Positions 46,211 to 54,432 of a stretch of DNA of 64,000 nt are shown piece by piece (position 1 is the first letter of the stretch; every line of letters begins with the position of its first letter). The stretch lies in assembly GCA_022826825.1 (NCBI GenBank), contig JAJDUD010000061.1:248001-312000 (forward strand). The letters are read 5' to 3'. The notes below the pieces were generated by a model, which worked only from the letters and a program-made list of their open reading frames with translations, searched no databases and was not told the origin of the DNA. The translations under genes were made by a program, and so were the position numbers. Source of the DNA: Acidobacteriota bacterium. Lineage in GTDB: Bacteria; Acidobacteriota; Vicinamibacteria; Marinacidobacterales; Marinacidobacteraceae.

Positions 46211-46786
46211 TCAGCGCAGGAGCGCCTCCAGGACTGGACCGACGAGCGACTTCGCACGGCAGACCTCCGCCGCCCGCCAGATCTGGCCGACGCTTGCCTT
46301 GCGCTCGTAGTAGGCGTCGCGCAACGCCTCGAGCGCCACATCCTTGCCCACGAGCCGGCGGAAGCGGAAACAGTCCACGACAGTGCGGGCCGGGCTGGTG
46401 ATCCGGGCGGGAACGCCCTCGAAAACGGTGTCCTCGACCCCGTACTGCAACGAAGCTCCGGAGAAGCGGATCACTTGGACCGGCAGTTCCGGGTTGCACG
46501 GGGTGCGGGCCTTGTGAGGGATGGCGATCCAGACCTGACGAGAAGATTGAGTGCCGATCTCGTGGATACGAAGGGCCGTCAGTAGACAGATGATGCCGGC
46601 CGGAACCCGCGCGCAGACGGCTGCGTGGGTGTAGTGCTCCGTCACGTCCGCGTCGGCGAAGCGGTAGAGGCCCCGGGCCACGCGCTCGACGGCTCCGTCG
46701 TCCACCAGGCGCCTGAGTTGGCGGGAGTGGATGCCCGCCACGGCTGCGTCCCGCTGACGGAAGAAGGCTCTTCCACCGAGGTCCAT
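46211..46786 (-). CDS. AbiEi-type antitoxin/transcriptional regulator without an AbiEii partner
   Basis: 191 residues from ATG 46786. It opens with a winged-helix: IHSRQLRRLVDDGAVERVARGLYRFAD, the AbiEi_4 domain of type IV antitoxins, then a C-terminal nuclease-fold-like part (ITSPARTVVDCFRFRRLVGKDVALEAL). No AbiEii nucleotidyltransferase toxin follows; instead the PstI-like methylase gene starts 148 bp downstream on the same strand. It could regulate that operon. The frame stays open up to 46957, but the palindromic A/T-rich region at 46822-46858 suggests the promoter lies inside that extension, so I prefer the internal start. Confidence 0.7.
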   Translation of the reverse strand: MDLGGRAFFRQRDAAVAGIHSRQLRRLVDDGAVERVARGLYRFADADVTEHYTHAAVCARVPAGIICLLTALRIHEIGTQSSRQVWIAIPHKARTPCNPELPVQVIRFSGASLQYGVEDTVFEGVPARITSPARTVVDCFRFRRLVGKDVALEALRDAYYERKASVGQIWRAAEVCRAKSLVGPVLEALLR

Positions 46787-46821
46787 CTGGTTGACAACGC
46801 GCACCGGGAGGGAGGTCTGAT

Positions 46822-46858
46822 TTGTCGACAATTGTAACCAATTGCCTACATTTTCGAC
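46822..46858 (-). promoter_or_regulatory. A/T-rich palindromic control region of the AbiEi/restriction unit
   Basis: A conspicuous A/T island in GC-rich DNA. It holds the palindrome TTGTCGACAA (46822-46831) and CAATTG twice, at 46829-46834 and 46839-46844, 10 bp apart, one DNA turn. A minus-strand TACAAT lies inside. Spacing of one helical turn suggests a dimer/tetramer operator; the AbiEi-like protein just downstream is the obvious candidate binder. Confidence 0.5.
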
Positions 46859-46957
46859 CACATCAACCTCAGTGTCGTCGTCGGACGCTCGCGGCCTCAA
46901 CCCCGGAAGGCTGGTTCCGACACGCTTCCAGGCCCGGATTTCGGACCGCCGCGCCAC

Positions 46958-47380
46958 CCCGGCCGGTCGCTCAGGTCCGGCATGACGGCGACCGCCGGGT
47001 TCTCACCTGGGTAGGTGCGTGAGGGGAGGCGGACCAGCGCGGGCCTGACGGCTTTGGAAGAGCGGACCCGCTCAATCACTGCGACCCGAACCGGGTCGCA
47101 ACGTACTCGCCAGCGTCACTTTCCTCCGTCCACACGATCCCCGGACGGACGGCGAGCGAAGGCGTACGTGCTGACCGGGGAATGGCGCGACGGTGTCTGG
47201 CAGCGCCATCTCGCCAAGGGCGGTACGTCGTTGCGGCCCTGTGGGCCGCGTGCCGACCGGAGGTCGGCGTTCCAAGCCGGCACGCCATGAGGCGGAGCGG
47301 AGGTCAGTTCGGTCTCGGTGCTCACGTCACCTTCTCCACGGGTTGCCAGGACGCCCGGCCTGGCGGACGTGATCGCGCGG
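46958..47380. repeat. Intergenic gap holding an inverted REP unit
   Basis: No gene is supported. At about 47230-47285 the plus strand reads GCGGCCCTGTGGGCCGCGTG then CCGACCGGAGGTCGGCGTTC, the reverse complement of the array's hairpins. The first ~200 bp show nothing clear beyond a short hairpin CCCGAACCGGGTCG-type stem. This separates the regulator from the lipoprotein gene. Confidence 0.65.
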
Positions 47381-48559
47381 CTACGGATCCACCTGCCGGT
47401 AGAACCTCTTCACACCGTCCTCGATGGTCATGATGACCGCGCTCTTGGTCGGATGCCGATCCTCGTTGTAGTGCGAGATGAGCGTCGCTCCGGCGTATTG
47501 CTCGGTAGCCATCAGTTCCCGCCGGATGGCGTCGGCTTCGAGAGTGCCCGCGCGGGCTGCCGCCTGCAGGAACAACCGGACCGCGTCGTAGCTCACGCCA
47601 TCGCCGCCGGTGGGGGTGATCCCGTACCGGGCCCGGTATGCCTCGACGAAGGCGCGTGCGGTCGGTTCGTCCGTGTCCGGCGAGAAGTGGGTGCTGAAGA
47701 AGCTGCCGTCCACGGAGGCCTGCTCGTTCTCCAGCAGCGCCGCGTTGTCCCATGAATCGGCCCCCAGGAACACGGTTGGCTCCCCGGCGGCATCGTGGAG
47801 CGGCAGGGCGCGCGCCTGGGCGGTCAGAAAGCCGGCTTCTTCCGACGAGCCCGGCATGAAGACTGCCGCCGGAGCGGCGGCCGCGATGCTCTTCAACTCC
47901 GCGGCAAAGTCCGTCGCGCCGCGCTCGTAGGACAGATCGGCGACGACCGTCCCGCCCAGGTGGTGGAAACGGTTGACGAAGAACTCGCCGATCCCCTCGC
48001 TGTACACCTCGCCTCGTTGGGTGAGGACGGCGGCTGTCGTCACTCCGAGCGTCTCGAAGGCGAAGTCGGCCATGACGCGCCCCTGGAACTGATCGGTGAA
48101 AGCGGCCATGAAGACCAGGTCGCCGGCCGCCGTCACTCCCGGGTTCGTGGCCGCCGTCGTGATCATCGGCACGCCGTGACGCTGCGCGACGGCCCCCACC
48201 TCGATCGCGTGCGACGAGCGGTTGGGGCCGATGAGCGCGACCACTTCGTCGTCGAGGATCATGGTTTCCGCAACTTCGACTGCCATCGCCGCTTCTGCGA
48301 GGCCCATCTCGACAGTCAGTTCGACGGGACGGCCCAACAGCCCGCCGTCTGCGTTGGCCTCGTCCACGGCGATCATTCCGCCGTTCGCGTAGGTCCGGTC
48401 GCCCGAGACCAGGAAGCCGATGTTCACCGGGGCCGCCGGGGGCGCCGGGGCGGGGGCGGGGGTGGCCGGGGCGGCCGGGCCGACGGATGTCGGTGACGCT
48501 CCGTCGCCGCACCCGGCCAGGACGATGGCCGTGGCGCACGCACCTTGAAGCAGTTTCAT
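47381..48559 (-). CDS. Lipoprotein ABC-type substrate-binding protein (branched-chain amino acid/Leu family)
   Basis: 392 residues. Signal with lipobox LAGC (MKLLQGACATAIVLAGCG), a Pro/Ala-rich linker (PAAPATPAPAPAPPAAP) and a periplasmic-binding-protein type 1 fold: VNIGFLVSGDRTYANGGMIAVDEANADGG, ALIGPNRSSHAIEVG and GGDGVSYDAVRLFLQAA. The first Met is set by the lipoprotein signal; the frame runs 22 codons further. It has no permease or ATPase next to it, so it would either serve a distant transporter or be a sensor. Ligand inferred only by family. Confidence 0.85.
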   Translation of the reverse strand: MKLLQGACATAIVLAGCGDGASPTSVGPAAPATPAPAPAPPAAPVNIGFLVSGDRTYANGGMIAVDEANADGGLLGRPVELTVEMGLAEAAMAVEVAETMILDDEVVALIGPNRSSHAIEVGAVAQRHGVPMITTAATNPGVTAAGDLVFMAAFTDQFQGRVMADFAFETLGVTTAAVLTQRGEVYSEGIGEFFVNRFHHLGGTVVADLSYERGATDFAAELKSIAAAAPAAVFMPGSSEEAGFLTAQARALPLHDAAGEPTVFLGADSWDNAALLENEQASVDGSFFSTHFSPDTDEPTARAFVEAYRARYGITPTGGDGVSYDAVRLFLQAAARAGTLEADAIRRELMATEQYAGATLISHYNEDRHPTKSAVIMTIEDGVKRFYRQVDP

Positions 48560-48717
48560 GAGCACTGCACTCGTGCTCGCCCGGAAGTCACCCATCCGAG
48601 ACATCCCCCTCCCTGCGCCCAACAATAAGCGGACCCGCGCTCCCCGACAAGGCGCGAGCGCTCATCGAGCCGCGCGATCCGCGAATCGGGACGGCGTTCT
48701 CGCCAGGGGGCGGTACG

Positions 48718-48775
48718 TCGGTGCGGCCCTCCGGGCCGCGTGCCGACCGGAGGTCGGCGTTCCAAGCCGGCACGC
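48718..48775 (-). repeat. REP unit upstream of the binding-protein gene
   Basis: The plus strand reads GCGGCCCTCCGGGCCGCGTG then CCGACCGGAGGTCGGCGTTC and CAAGCCGG, almost identical to the copy at 47230-47285. Two hairpins (CGGCCCTCCGGGCCG and CCGACCGGAGGTCGG) form the unit. It is intergenic, between the lipoprotein gene and the LOG gene. Confidence 0.75.
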
Positions 48776-48807
48776 CATCACGCCGGCCGGAGGTCGGCGC
48801 GCCGATG

Positions 48808-49428
48808 TCAGGCGGTGGCGCGGATGGGTGGGGCGGCGTCGATCGTCAAGCGTTCGAAGACTCCTTCGACCGAGTCGGCCACCGTGTAGAGACTGTGGGA
48901 GTCGGGCTGGGCGAAACCGGTTGCCACGACGTGGTCGAAGAGGGAGAGGAGGGGGTTCCAGTAGCCCCGAACGTTCGCCAGCACGATGGGCTTGTCGTGG
49001 AAGCCGAGCTGCCGCCAGGTGATCATCTCGATCGTCTCGTCAAGCGTGCCGAGGCCTCCGGGCAGCACCAAGAAGCCGTCGGCGCGGTCGAACATCCGTC
49101 GCTTGCGCTCGTGCATGCTTTCCACGATGACAAGTTCTGTCACGTTCGAGAAAGGGGGCTCCGCTTCCAGGAGTGAGCGCGGCATGATTCCGACGACCCG
49201 TCCGCCGGTCGCGAGCGCCGCTTCCGCCACCGTTCCCATCAGGCCGATGCCGCCGCCGCCGTAGATGAGCTCGATGCCGCGCGCCGCACAGGCGGAGCCA
49301 AAGTCGCGCGCGAACGCTTCCAGGCTGGGATCGATTCCGCTCCACGACCCGCAATAGACGCAGAGTGACCTGATCCCGGTCGACTGAGGCCCAACATTTC
49401 CAGTATTCACTTGATTGTTCTTGTCCAT
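48808..49428 (-). CDS. LOG family protein (TIGR00730)
   Basis: 206 residues. Motif PGGLGTLDE for phosphoribohydrolase chemistry, plus IELIYGGGGIGLMGTVAEAAL, MPRSLLEAEPPFSNVTEL and SMHERKRRMFDRADGF. The catalytic Glu and Arg are all kept. The family hydrolyses nucleoside monophosphates (AMP/IMP, cytokinin nucleotides) to base and ribose-5-phosphate. Its position is unlinked to neighbours; it faces away from the TonB receptor gene. Confidence 0.92.
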   Translation of the reverse strand: MDKNNQVNTGNVGPQSTGIRSLCVYCGSWSGIDPSLEAFARDFGSACAARGIELIYGGGGIGLMGTVAEAALATGGRVVGIMPRSLLEAEPPFSNVTELVIVESMHERKRRMFDRADGFLVLPGGLGTLDETIEMITWRQLGFHDKPIVLANVRGYWNPLLSLFDHVVATGFAQPDSHSLYTVADSVEGVFERLTIDAAPPIRATA

Positions 49429-49676
49429 GGCAGCCTGAAGAATACCGCGCTCCCGCGCCGGCGGCGCTGCGTCGTGCCGCGCGCAGCGGGTGCCGGTCTG
49501 GAGGCCGCCACCGCGAGAACCGGCCGGTGTTCCAAGCCGGGTGTGCGGGTTCCTTCGACCAACCGCCCGGCCTCCCGCTGCCCCCCGCTTTTCCGGTTGC
49601 GCCGCTTTCCGGGCGCTCCCTATACTGGCCCACGATCGCCGAAGAACGCAGATCGGCGTTCACCAGGAGGAGAATG
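49429..49676. promoter_or_regulatory. Divergent control region before the TonB receptor
   Basis: About 250 bp shared by the LOG gene and the receptor gene. It holds a variant REP unit (GCCGGTCTGGAGGCCGCC, then CCGGCCGGTGTTCCAAGCC at about 49515-49540). The end carries AGGAGG (49665-49670), an ideal ribosome site 6 bp before ATG 49677. A promoter motif CTATACTGG lies at about 49619-49627, a plausible -10 box. Confidence 0.5.
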
Positions 49677-52565
49677 ATGCGCAGACGATTCAGCCGGCTC
49701 GCGGTCCTCGGGATCGCGGGCTCACTGGCGGTTCCGGCCGCCGCGCAGGAGTTGCGCGGACGCATTGTCGGGACGGCGATGGACGCGACCGGGGCGGTGC
49801 TTCCGGGCGTGACGGTCACCGCCTCCAGCCCGGCGATGATCCAGGACCAGGTGGTGGTGACGGGCGGCCAGGGGACCTACGTGTTCCCGGCGCTCCCCAC
49901 CGGGGTCTATTCGGTCACCTTCTCCCTCGGCGGCTTCAGCACGGTCGTCCGGGAGAACATCCAGATGACCCTGAACACCACCCTGACGGTGAACGCGACG
50001 CTCGAAGTCGGCGGCCTCGAGGAGACGATCACGATCACCGGCGAGGCCCCGGTGGTGGACGTCAAGACCACCGCCACCGGCGTGAACTTCACCGAGGAGC
50101 TCCTCGAGGACATCCCGAACGCCCGCGACATCTGGGCGGCGATGGCGCAGGCCCCCGGCTTCCAGATGGAGGGCTACGACGTGGGCGGCTCCCACACCGG
50201 CACCCAGACCGGGTTCCAGGCGTTCGGCTTCGGCGACCAGCACCGCACCCTGCTCGAGGGCATCAACGTCACGGAGACGACCTCGGGGAACGCCGGCTAC
50301 TTCGACTACGGAAGCTTCGAGGACTTCCAGCTCGGCGGCTCGGGGAACATGGGCGAGACCCACGGGCTCGGCGCCTTCTTCAACCTCACGGTGAAGTCGG
50401 GCGGCGACCGGTTCAACGGCGACATCTACGTGGACTTCGAGAACGACTCCACCGTCGGCGACAACGTCCCGGATGCGCTCCGGACGGGAGGCGGGACGCA
50501 GGGTCCCTACAAGGCGGGATCCCGGGGGCTCGAAGCCGGCAACCCGATCACCCTGCAGAGCGACATCAACATCGGGATCGGCGGACCGCTCTATCCGGGC
50601 AAGGCCTGGTTCTACGGCGGCTACCGGCTGAACCACCAGGAAAAGCTGACCATCGGGAACCCCGATCCGGCGACCACCCAGCTCGGGAACTGGACCGCCA
50701 AGGCGACCTACCAGCTCACCGACTCCAGCCAGTTGATCGGTTTCTTCAACCGCCGCACCAAGCTGCAGGCGGAGCGGGGGCTGGGTCCCGACCGGCCGCT
50801 CGATACCGCGTGGTACCAGAGTTCGGTGAACAAGCCGATGAAGTTCGAGTACACGAACGTGCTGACCGACAAGCTCTTCCTGAACCTCCAGCTCAGTCAC
50901 TGGATCAACCAGTTCCCCCTGTTCTCGACCCAGACGAACAGCGAGAGCGTGGAGGGTCTGCTCGCCGGCCGGAGGGACCGGGACACCGGCGACTACACGA
51001 ACGCCTACACCTACTACCACTTCCGCAAGGTCACGAAGCCCCAGATCTCCGGCAACCTGACGTATTTCATCGACGACCTCGGCGGGCAACACACCTTCAA
51101 GATCGGCACGGAGATCTACCGCGAGCGCCGGAGCTTCCTCCGCATGCAGCCGGAGGACATCTTCTACTGGGACAACGCGGGAGTGCCCGAGGATGTGGAC
51201 ATCTACAACACCCCGAACACCGGCATCAACGACATCTTCCTCACCGCGTTCTACGCGCAGGATTCGTGGACCCTCAACGACCGCCTGACCCTGAACCTCG
51301 GCTTCCGCTTCGACCGCTACAAGATGGGGTGGCCGGACAACTCCCTTTCGCCGACCCATTCGGACATCTTTCCGGCGCTCGAGGTGTCGCAGCGCGATGT
51401 GCTGACCCTTTCCAACATCGGGCCGCGGCTCGGCGCCGCGTTCGACCTGACCGGTGAGGGCGAGACGGTGCTGAAGCTCTTCTTCGGCCGCTTCTACTGG
51501 AACCCGAGCACCACCATCGTGGACGACGAGAATCCGGTGGGCCAGGCGGCGTTCCGGTACCGGTTCAACGACCTGAACGGGAACCGGATCCTGGATCCGG
51601 GTCCGAGCGGCGGACTCGCCGATTCCCCCGAACTCGGCGAGAAGATCTCGACCCTGGGCGGCGCCGGGTTCGTGACCGTGGACCCGGGCCTGACGAACGC
51701 CTACGGCCACGAGATGTCGGCCCACTTCGAGCAGCAACTTGCCGACAACTTCTCCTTCCGGGGCTCCTACGTCCACAAGAACTCCCGAAACGGCTATGGC
51801 ATCGTGGACCTGAATCGGGCCTTCGCCTACAACGTCCCCTACACCTACGAGGACCGCGGGCCGGACAACGTCGCGGGCACCGGCGACGACCAGACGATCC
51901 AGCTGATGGACCGCCAGCCGGGCATCGCCGAGAACCGGATGTACGTCAACCCGGGCGCCTACGGGCTGCCGGACCCGGACGGGAACTACCACACCGTCGA
52001 GGTGGCGCTGAACCGCCGCTTCGCGGACCGCTGGATGTTCCTGACCTCGTTCCTGCACACCTGGGCGAACGCCTACATGCGGACCACGGCCTCGACGAGC
52101 GTGCGGGCTGCCGCCCGCTTCGACTTCGTCGAGGGGACCACCTACGAGTGGCAGGCGAACCAGTCGCTCCGGCTGGGGCCGATCGACACCACCTACTGGA
52201 ACTACAAGATGGTGGCGCGCTACATCTTCCCCTACGACATCGGGGTGAGCGCCTCCTACAAGCTCCAGAGCGGGTACCAGACCGCGCGGCGCATCAGCGT
52301 CCGGCTGCCGAACGCCGGCACCGAGCGGGTGATGGCGGGCCCCTACGACGAACGCGCGCCGAACGTCGGCATCTTCGACATGCGCGCCGAGAAGTCGTTC
52401 AACTTGCCGCAAGGAGCCACCATGGCCCTGCTGTTCGACGGGTTCAACCTGGTCAACAGCTCCACGGTGCTCAACTACCGGACGATCTCGGGTTCGCGTT
52501 ACAACGAGATCGTGGCGATCCTCGACCCGCGGGTCTTCCGGGTCGGCGTCCGCATCGAGTTCTGA
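49677..52565 (+). CDS. TonB-dependent receptor with carboxypeptidase-regulatory-like N-domain
   Basis: 962 residues. Signal peptide ending AVPAAAQE, then a ~85-residue carboxypeptidase-regulatory-like domain (LRGRIVGTAMDATGAVLPGVTV ... ITGEAPVVDVKT). The plug follows (ELLEDIPNARDIWAAMAQAPGF), then a long beta-barrel rich in aromatic/Gly strands and ending VGVRIEF with the C-terminal Phe needed for outer-membrane insertion. This domain order is widespread in Acidobacteriota, which supports the lineage call. No neighbouring SusD gene. It imports a large substrate using TonB energy; the ligand is unknown. Start ATG 49677 has a perfect ribosome site. Confidence 0.95.
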   Translation: MRRRFSRLAVLGIAGSLAVPAAAQELRGRIVGTAMDATGAVLPGVTVTASSPAMIQDQVVVTGGQGTYVFPALPTGVYSVTFSLGGFSTVVRENIQMTLNTTLTVNATLEVGGLEETITITGEAPVVDVKTTATGVNFTEELLEDIPNARDIWAAMAQAPGFQMEGYDVGGSHTGTQTGFQAFGFGDQHRTLLEGINVTETTSGNAGYFDYGSFEDFQLGGSGNMGETHGLGAFFNLTVKSGGDRFNGDIYVDFENDSTVGDNVPDALRTGGGTQGPYKAGSRGLEAGNPITLQSDINIGIGGPLYPGKAWFYGGYRLNHQEKLTIGNPDPATTQLGNWTAKATYQLTDSSQLIGFFNRRTKLQAERGLGPDRPLDTAWYQSSVNKPMKFEYTNVLTDKLFLNLQLSHWINQFPLFSTQTNSESVEGLLAGRRDRDTGDYTNAYTYYHFRKVTKPQISGNLTYFIDDLGGQHTFKIGTEIYRERRSFLRMQPEDIFYWDNAGVPEDVDIYNTPNTGINDIFLTAFYAQDSWTLNDRLTLNLGFRFDRYKMGWPDNSLSPTHSDIFPALEVSQRDVLTLSNIGPRLGAAFDLTGEGETVLKLFFGRFYWNPSTTIVDDENPVGQAAFRYRFNDLNGNRILDPGPSGGLADSPELGEKISTLGGAGFVTVDPGLTNAYGHEMSAHFEQQLADNFSFRGSYVHKNSRNGYGIVDLNRAFAYNVPYTYEDRGPDNVAGTGDDQTIQLMDRQPGIAENRMYVNPGAYGLPDPDGNYHTVEVALNRRFADRWMFLTSFLHTWANAYMRTTASTSVRAAARFDFVEGTTYEWQANQSLRLGPIDTTYWNYKMVARYIFPYDIGVSASYKLQSGYQTARRISVRLPNAGTERVMAGPYDERAPNVGIFDMRAEKSFNLPQGATMALLFDGFNLVNSSTVLNYRTISGSRYNEIVAILDPRVFRVGVRIEF

Positions 52566-52582
52566 TCCGGTCCTGACCCACG

Positions 52583-52615
52583 GGGGCGCCGGCCTGCGGG
52601 CCGGCGCCCCTTTCT
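52583..52615 (+). terminator. Rho-independent terminator after the TonB receptor
   Basis: A perfect 12-bp stem GGGGCGCCGGCC (52583-52594), loop TGCG, and GGCCGGCGCCCC (52599-52610), followed by TTTCT. It starts 18 bp after the receptor stop. The stem shares the GCCGGC core of the REP family, so it may be a repurposed REP hairpin. Confidence 0.85.
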
Positions 52616-52741
52616 GGCTGGGGGCCCTCCGCCGCGCCAGAGCGACAGATACGGCCGGGAACGCCGGCCCCCACCGGGAGAAACGCCCATGCGCGCGTCC
52701 TCCTGCACACCCGACCGGGCATGAAAACGCGGATTCCGCGA

Positions 52742-52956
52742 GGAGCGCCGGTGTTCACACCGGCATCGCCCGCGCAGCGGGCGAAACTCCCGACGTAACT
52801 TCGCGATTGTGCACCGCCTCCAAAGCGAATGGCGCCGCAGCCCCCCCGGGCGAACGTCGCTTCGCCATCCTCGTCGCGGGTCCCCGCGATAAGGCGCGAT
52901 GGCGCCGGGAGTTTCGCGGCCGTTGGCCGCGATGCCGGTGTGAACACCGGCGCTCC
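52742..52956 (-). repeat. REPIN-like element 2, opposite orientation to element 1
   Basis: Inverted arms at 52742-52791 and 52907-52956, both 50 bp. Compared with element 1 the two second hairpins are swapped: here CCCGCGCAGCGGG is on the left and CGGCCGTTGGCCG on the right, so the element lies in reverse. The flanks also match: a CCTCCTGCACACCCGACCGG-like stretch is before it and CCGTCCCCGCCATCGAGCGG after. It separates the TonB receptor from the aminotransferase. Confidence 0.9.
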
Positions 52957-53057
52957 TCGCCGTCCCCGCCATCGAGCGGTTCGCGGGCACGTACACTCGG
53001 GTTCCGGGGGCATCGGTCCGTTGACGCCCTCCCGTTGCCCCGTTCGAGGAGAGACCC

Positions 53058-54335
53058 ATGAAGCAGCACGAACACCCCACTCCCTGGAACCGGCGACGCT
53101 TCCTCCAGACGACTGCGACTGCCGGCGCGACTGCCGGGCTGGCCGCGCTTCCCGCCGCGACCGCGCTCGCGAATCCATCCCGCCAGCCGGGTTCGCCCGG
53201 CGCCGGCTCCAGCTCGACGGACCCGCTCGGCATCCGCGCCAGTTTCCCGGTCACCGAGGAACTCGCCTACCTGAACAACGCCGCCGTCGGACCGCTGCCG
53301 GTGCCGGTCCGCGACGCCCTCCACGCCTACGCGGACAACAAGATGCTGCGCCGCGACGGCGCCGCGGGCGGCAAGGCGGTGGCGGGCGCGCGCTCGCGCT
53401 TCGCCGGCCTGTTCGGCGTCGAAGAGGACGAGGTCGCTCTCCTCTACTCCACCAGCGGGGCCGAGAACATCATCGTGAACGCGATGGAGTGGCGGCCGGG
53501 CGACAACGTGGTCGTGGACGAACTGCACTTCGTCACCACCTTCGTGCTCTACCGCGAGCTCGAGCGCCGGGCGGGGGTCGAGCTGCGGATCATTCCGTCG
53601 CGGGACGGCGTCGTGACCGTTGACGACTTCGCGGCGCGGACCGACGACCGGACGCGGCTGCTCAGCGTGGCGTGGGTATCCAACCGCAACGGCTTCCGCT
53701 ACGACCTGCCCCCGCTGGCCGACCTCGCCCACGCCCACGGGGCCTACCTCTACGCCGACGCCATCCAGGCGTGGGGCACGTTCCCCACCAACCTCCACGA
53801 GGAGAAGGTCGATTTCGCCTGCGGCAACGGCTACAAGTGGCTGCACGCGGACTTCGGCTGCGCACCCTTCTACGTGCGCCGCGAGCACCTCGACTGGATG
53901 ACGGCCGACCGTCACGGGCACTTTCAGGTCGCGGAGACGCTGCCCGGGAATCGCTTCCGGCTCAAGACCAGCGCGGGAAAACTCGAATACGGGGGCCCGG
54001 CCTACGGTCCGGTCGCCGCGATGGAAGCCGCGCTTGCGTTCCTTGGCGAGGTCGGAGTCGATCGCATCGCCACGCACACGCAGGCGCTCGCGGGCGAGCT
54101 GCGCGAGGGAGCCGCGGCGCTCGGGATGCGGATGTTCACTCCGCCGAAGAACCCGTCCGCCATCGTCAGCTTCTACCACGGGCTCGATCCCGAGCGGCTG
54201 AGCCAGGCGCTCGCCGACGAGGGCGTCTCGATCACCTTCCAGGAGGACGGAGCCCTGCTGCGTGCGGGCGTGGGGATGTTCAACAGCCGCGACGACGTCG
54301 ACCGGCTGCTGGGGGTGATCCGCCGGCTGGTGTAA
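53058..54335 (+). CDS. Tat-exported class V aminotransferase (cysteine-desulfurase fold)
   Basis: 425 residues. A Tat signal RRRFLQTTATAGATAGLAAL leads to a PLP fold with AYLNNAAVGPLP, STSGAENIIVNAMEW, YADAIQAWG (PLP Asp) and CGNGYKWLHADFG (Lys260 as Schiff base). The active-site loop lacks a cysteine-desulfurase catalytic Cys where SufS/IscS carry it, so an isopenicillin-N-epimerase-like or deaminase function is more likely. Exported PLP enzymes are unusual. It follows the REPIN element and stands alone. Substrate unknown. Confidence 0.82.
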   Translation: MKQHEHPTPWNRRRFLQTTATAGATAGLAALPAATALANPSRQPGSPGAGSSSTDPLGIRASFPVTEELAYLNNAAVGPLPVPVRDALHAYADNKMLRRDGAAGGKAVAGARSRFAGLFGVEEDEVALLYSTSGAENIIVNAMEWRPGDNVVVDELHFVTTFVLYRELERRAGVELRIIPSRDGVVTVDDFAARTDDRTRLLSVAWVSNRNGFRYDLPPLADLAHAHGAYLYADAIQAWGTFPTNLHEEKVDFACGNGYKWLHADFGCAPFYVRREHLDWMTADRHGHFQVAETLPGNRFRLKTSAGKLEYGGPAYGPVAAMEAALAFLGEVGVDRIATHTQALAGELREGAAALGMRMFTPPKNPSAIVSFYHGLDPERLSQALADEGVSITFQEDGALLRAGVGMFNSRDDVDRLLGVIRRLV

Positions 54336-54399
54336 CCCGGCTGCCGATCAGCCCGCCAGCCCGAAGAAGGGACTCCTGCGCGCGCTCCGGATGTCCGGA

Positions 54400-54432
54400 A
54401 ATAACACCTCAAATGCCATTTGATGTGTTATT
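54400..54432. promoter_or_regulatory. Palindrome at the 3' end of the AlbA_2 gene
   Basis: AATAACACCTCAAAT-GCC-ATTTGATGTGTTATT: 14 of 15 pairs match. It overlaps the stop codon region of the AlbA_2 gene. A second, perfect palindrome TTTGCAA-CCGA-TTGCAAA lies at 54439-54456, inside the gene's last codons. The 21-bp part 54416-54436 recurs in the palindrome upstream of the gene (20 of 21 identical). Confidence 0.75.

Noticed and set aside
49722-52412. A very long open frame antisense to the TonB receptor
   Set aside because: It has low-complexity Arg/Ala/Val/Gly-rich translation typical of the shadow of a GC-rich gene and no motif; the receptor on the plus strand is clear.
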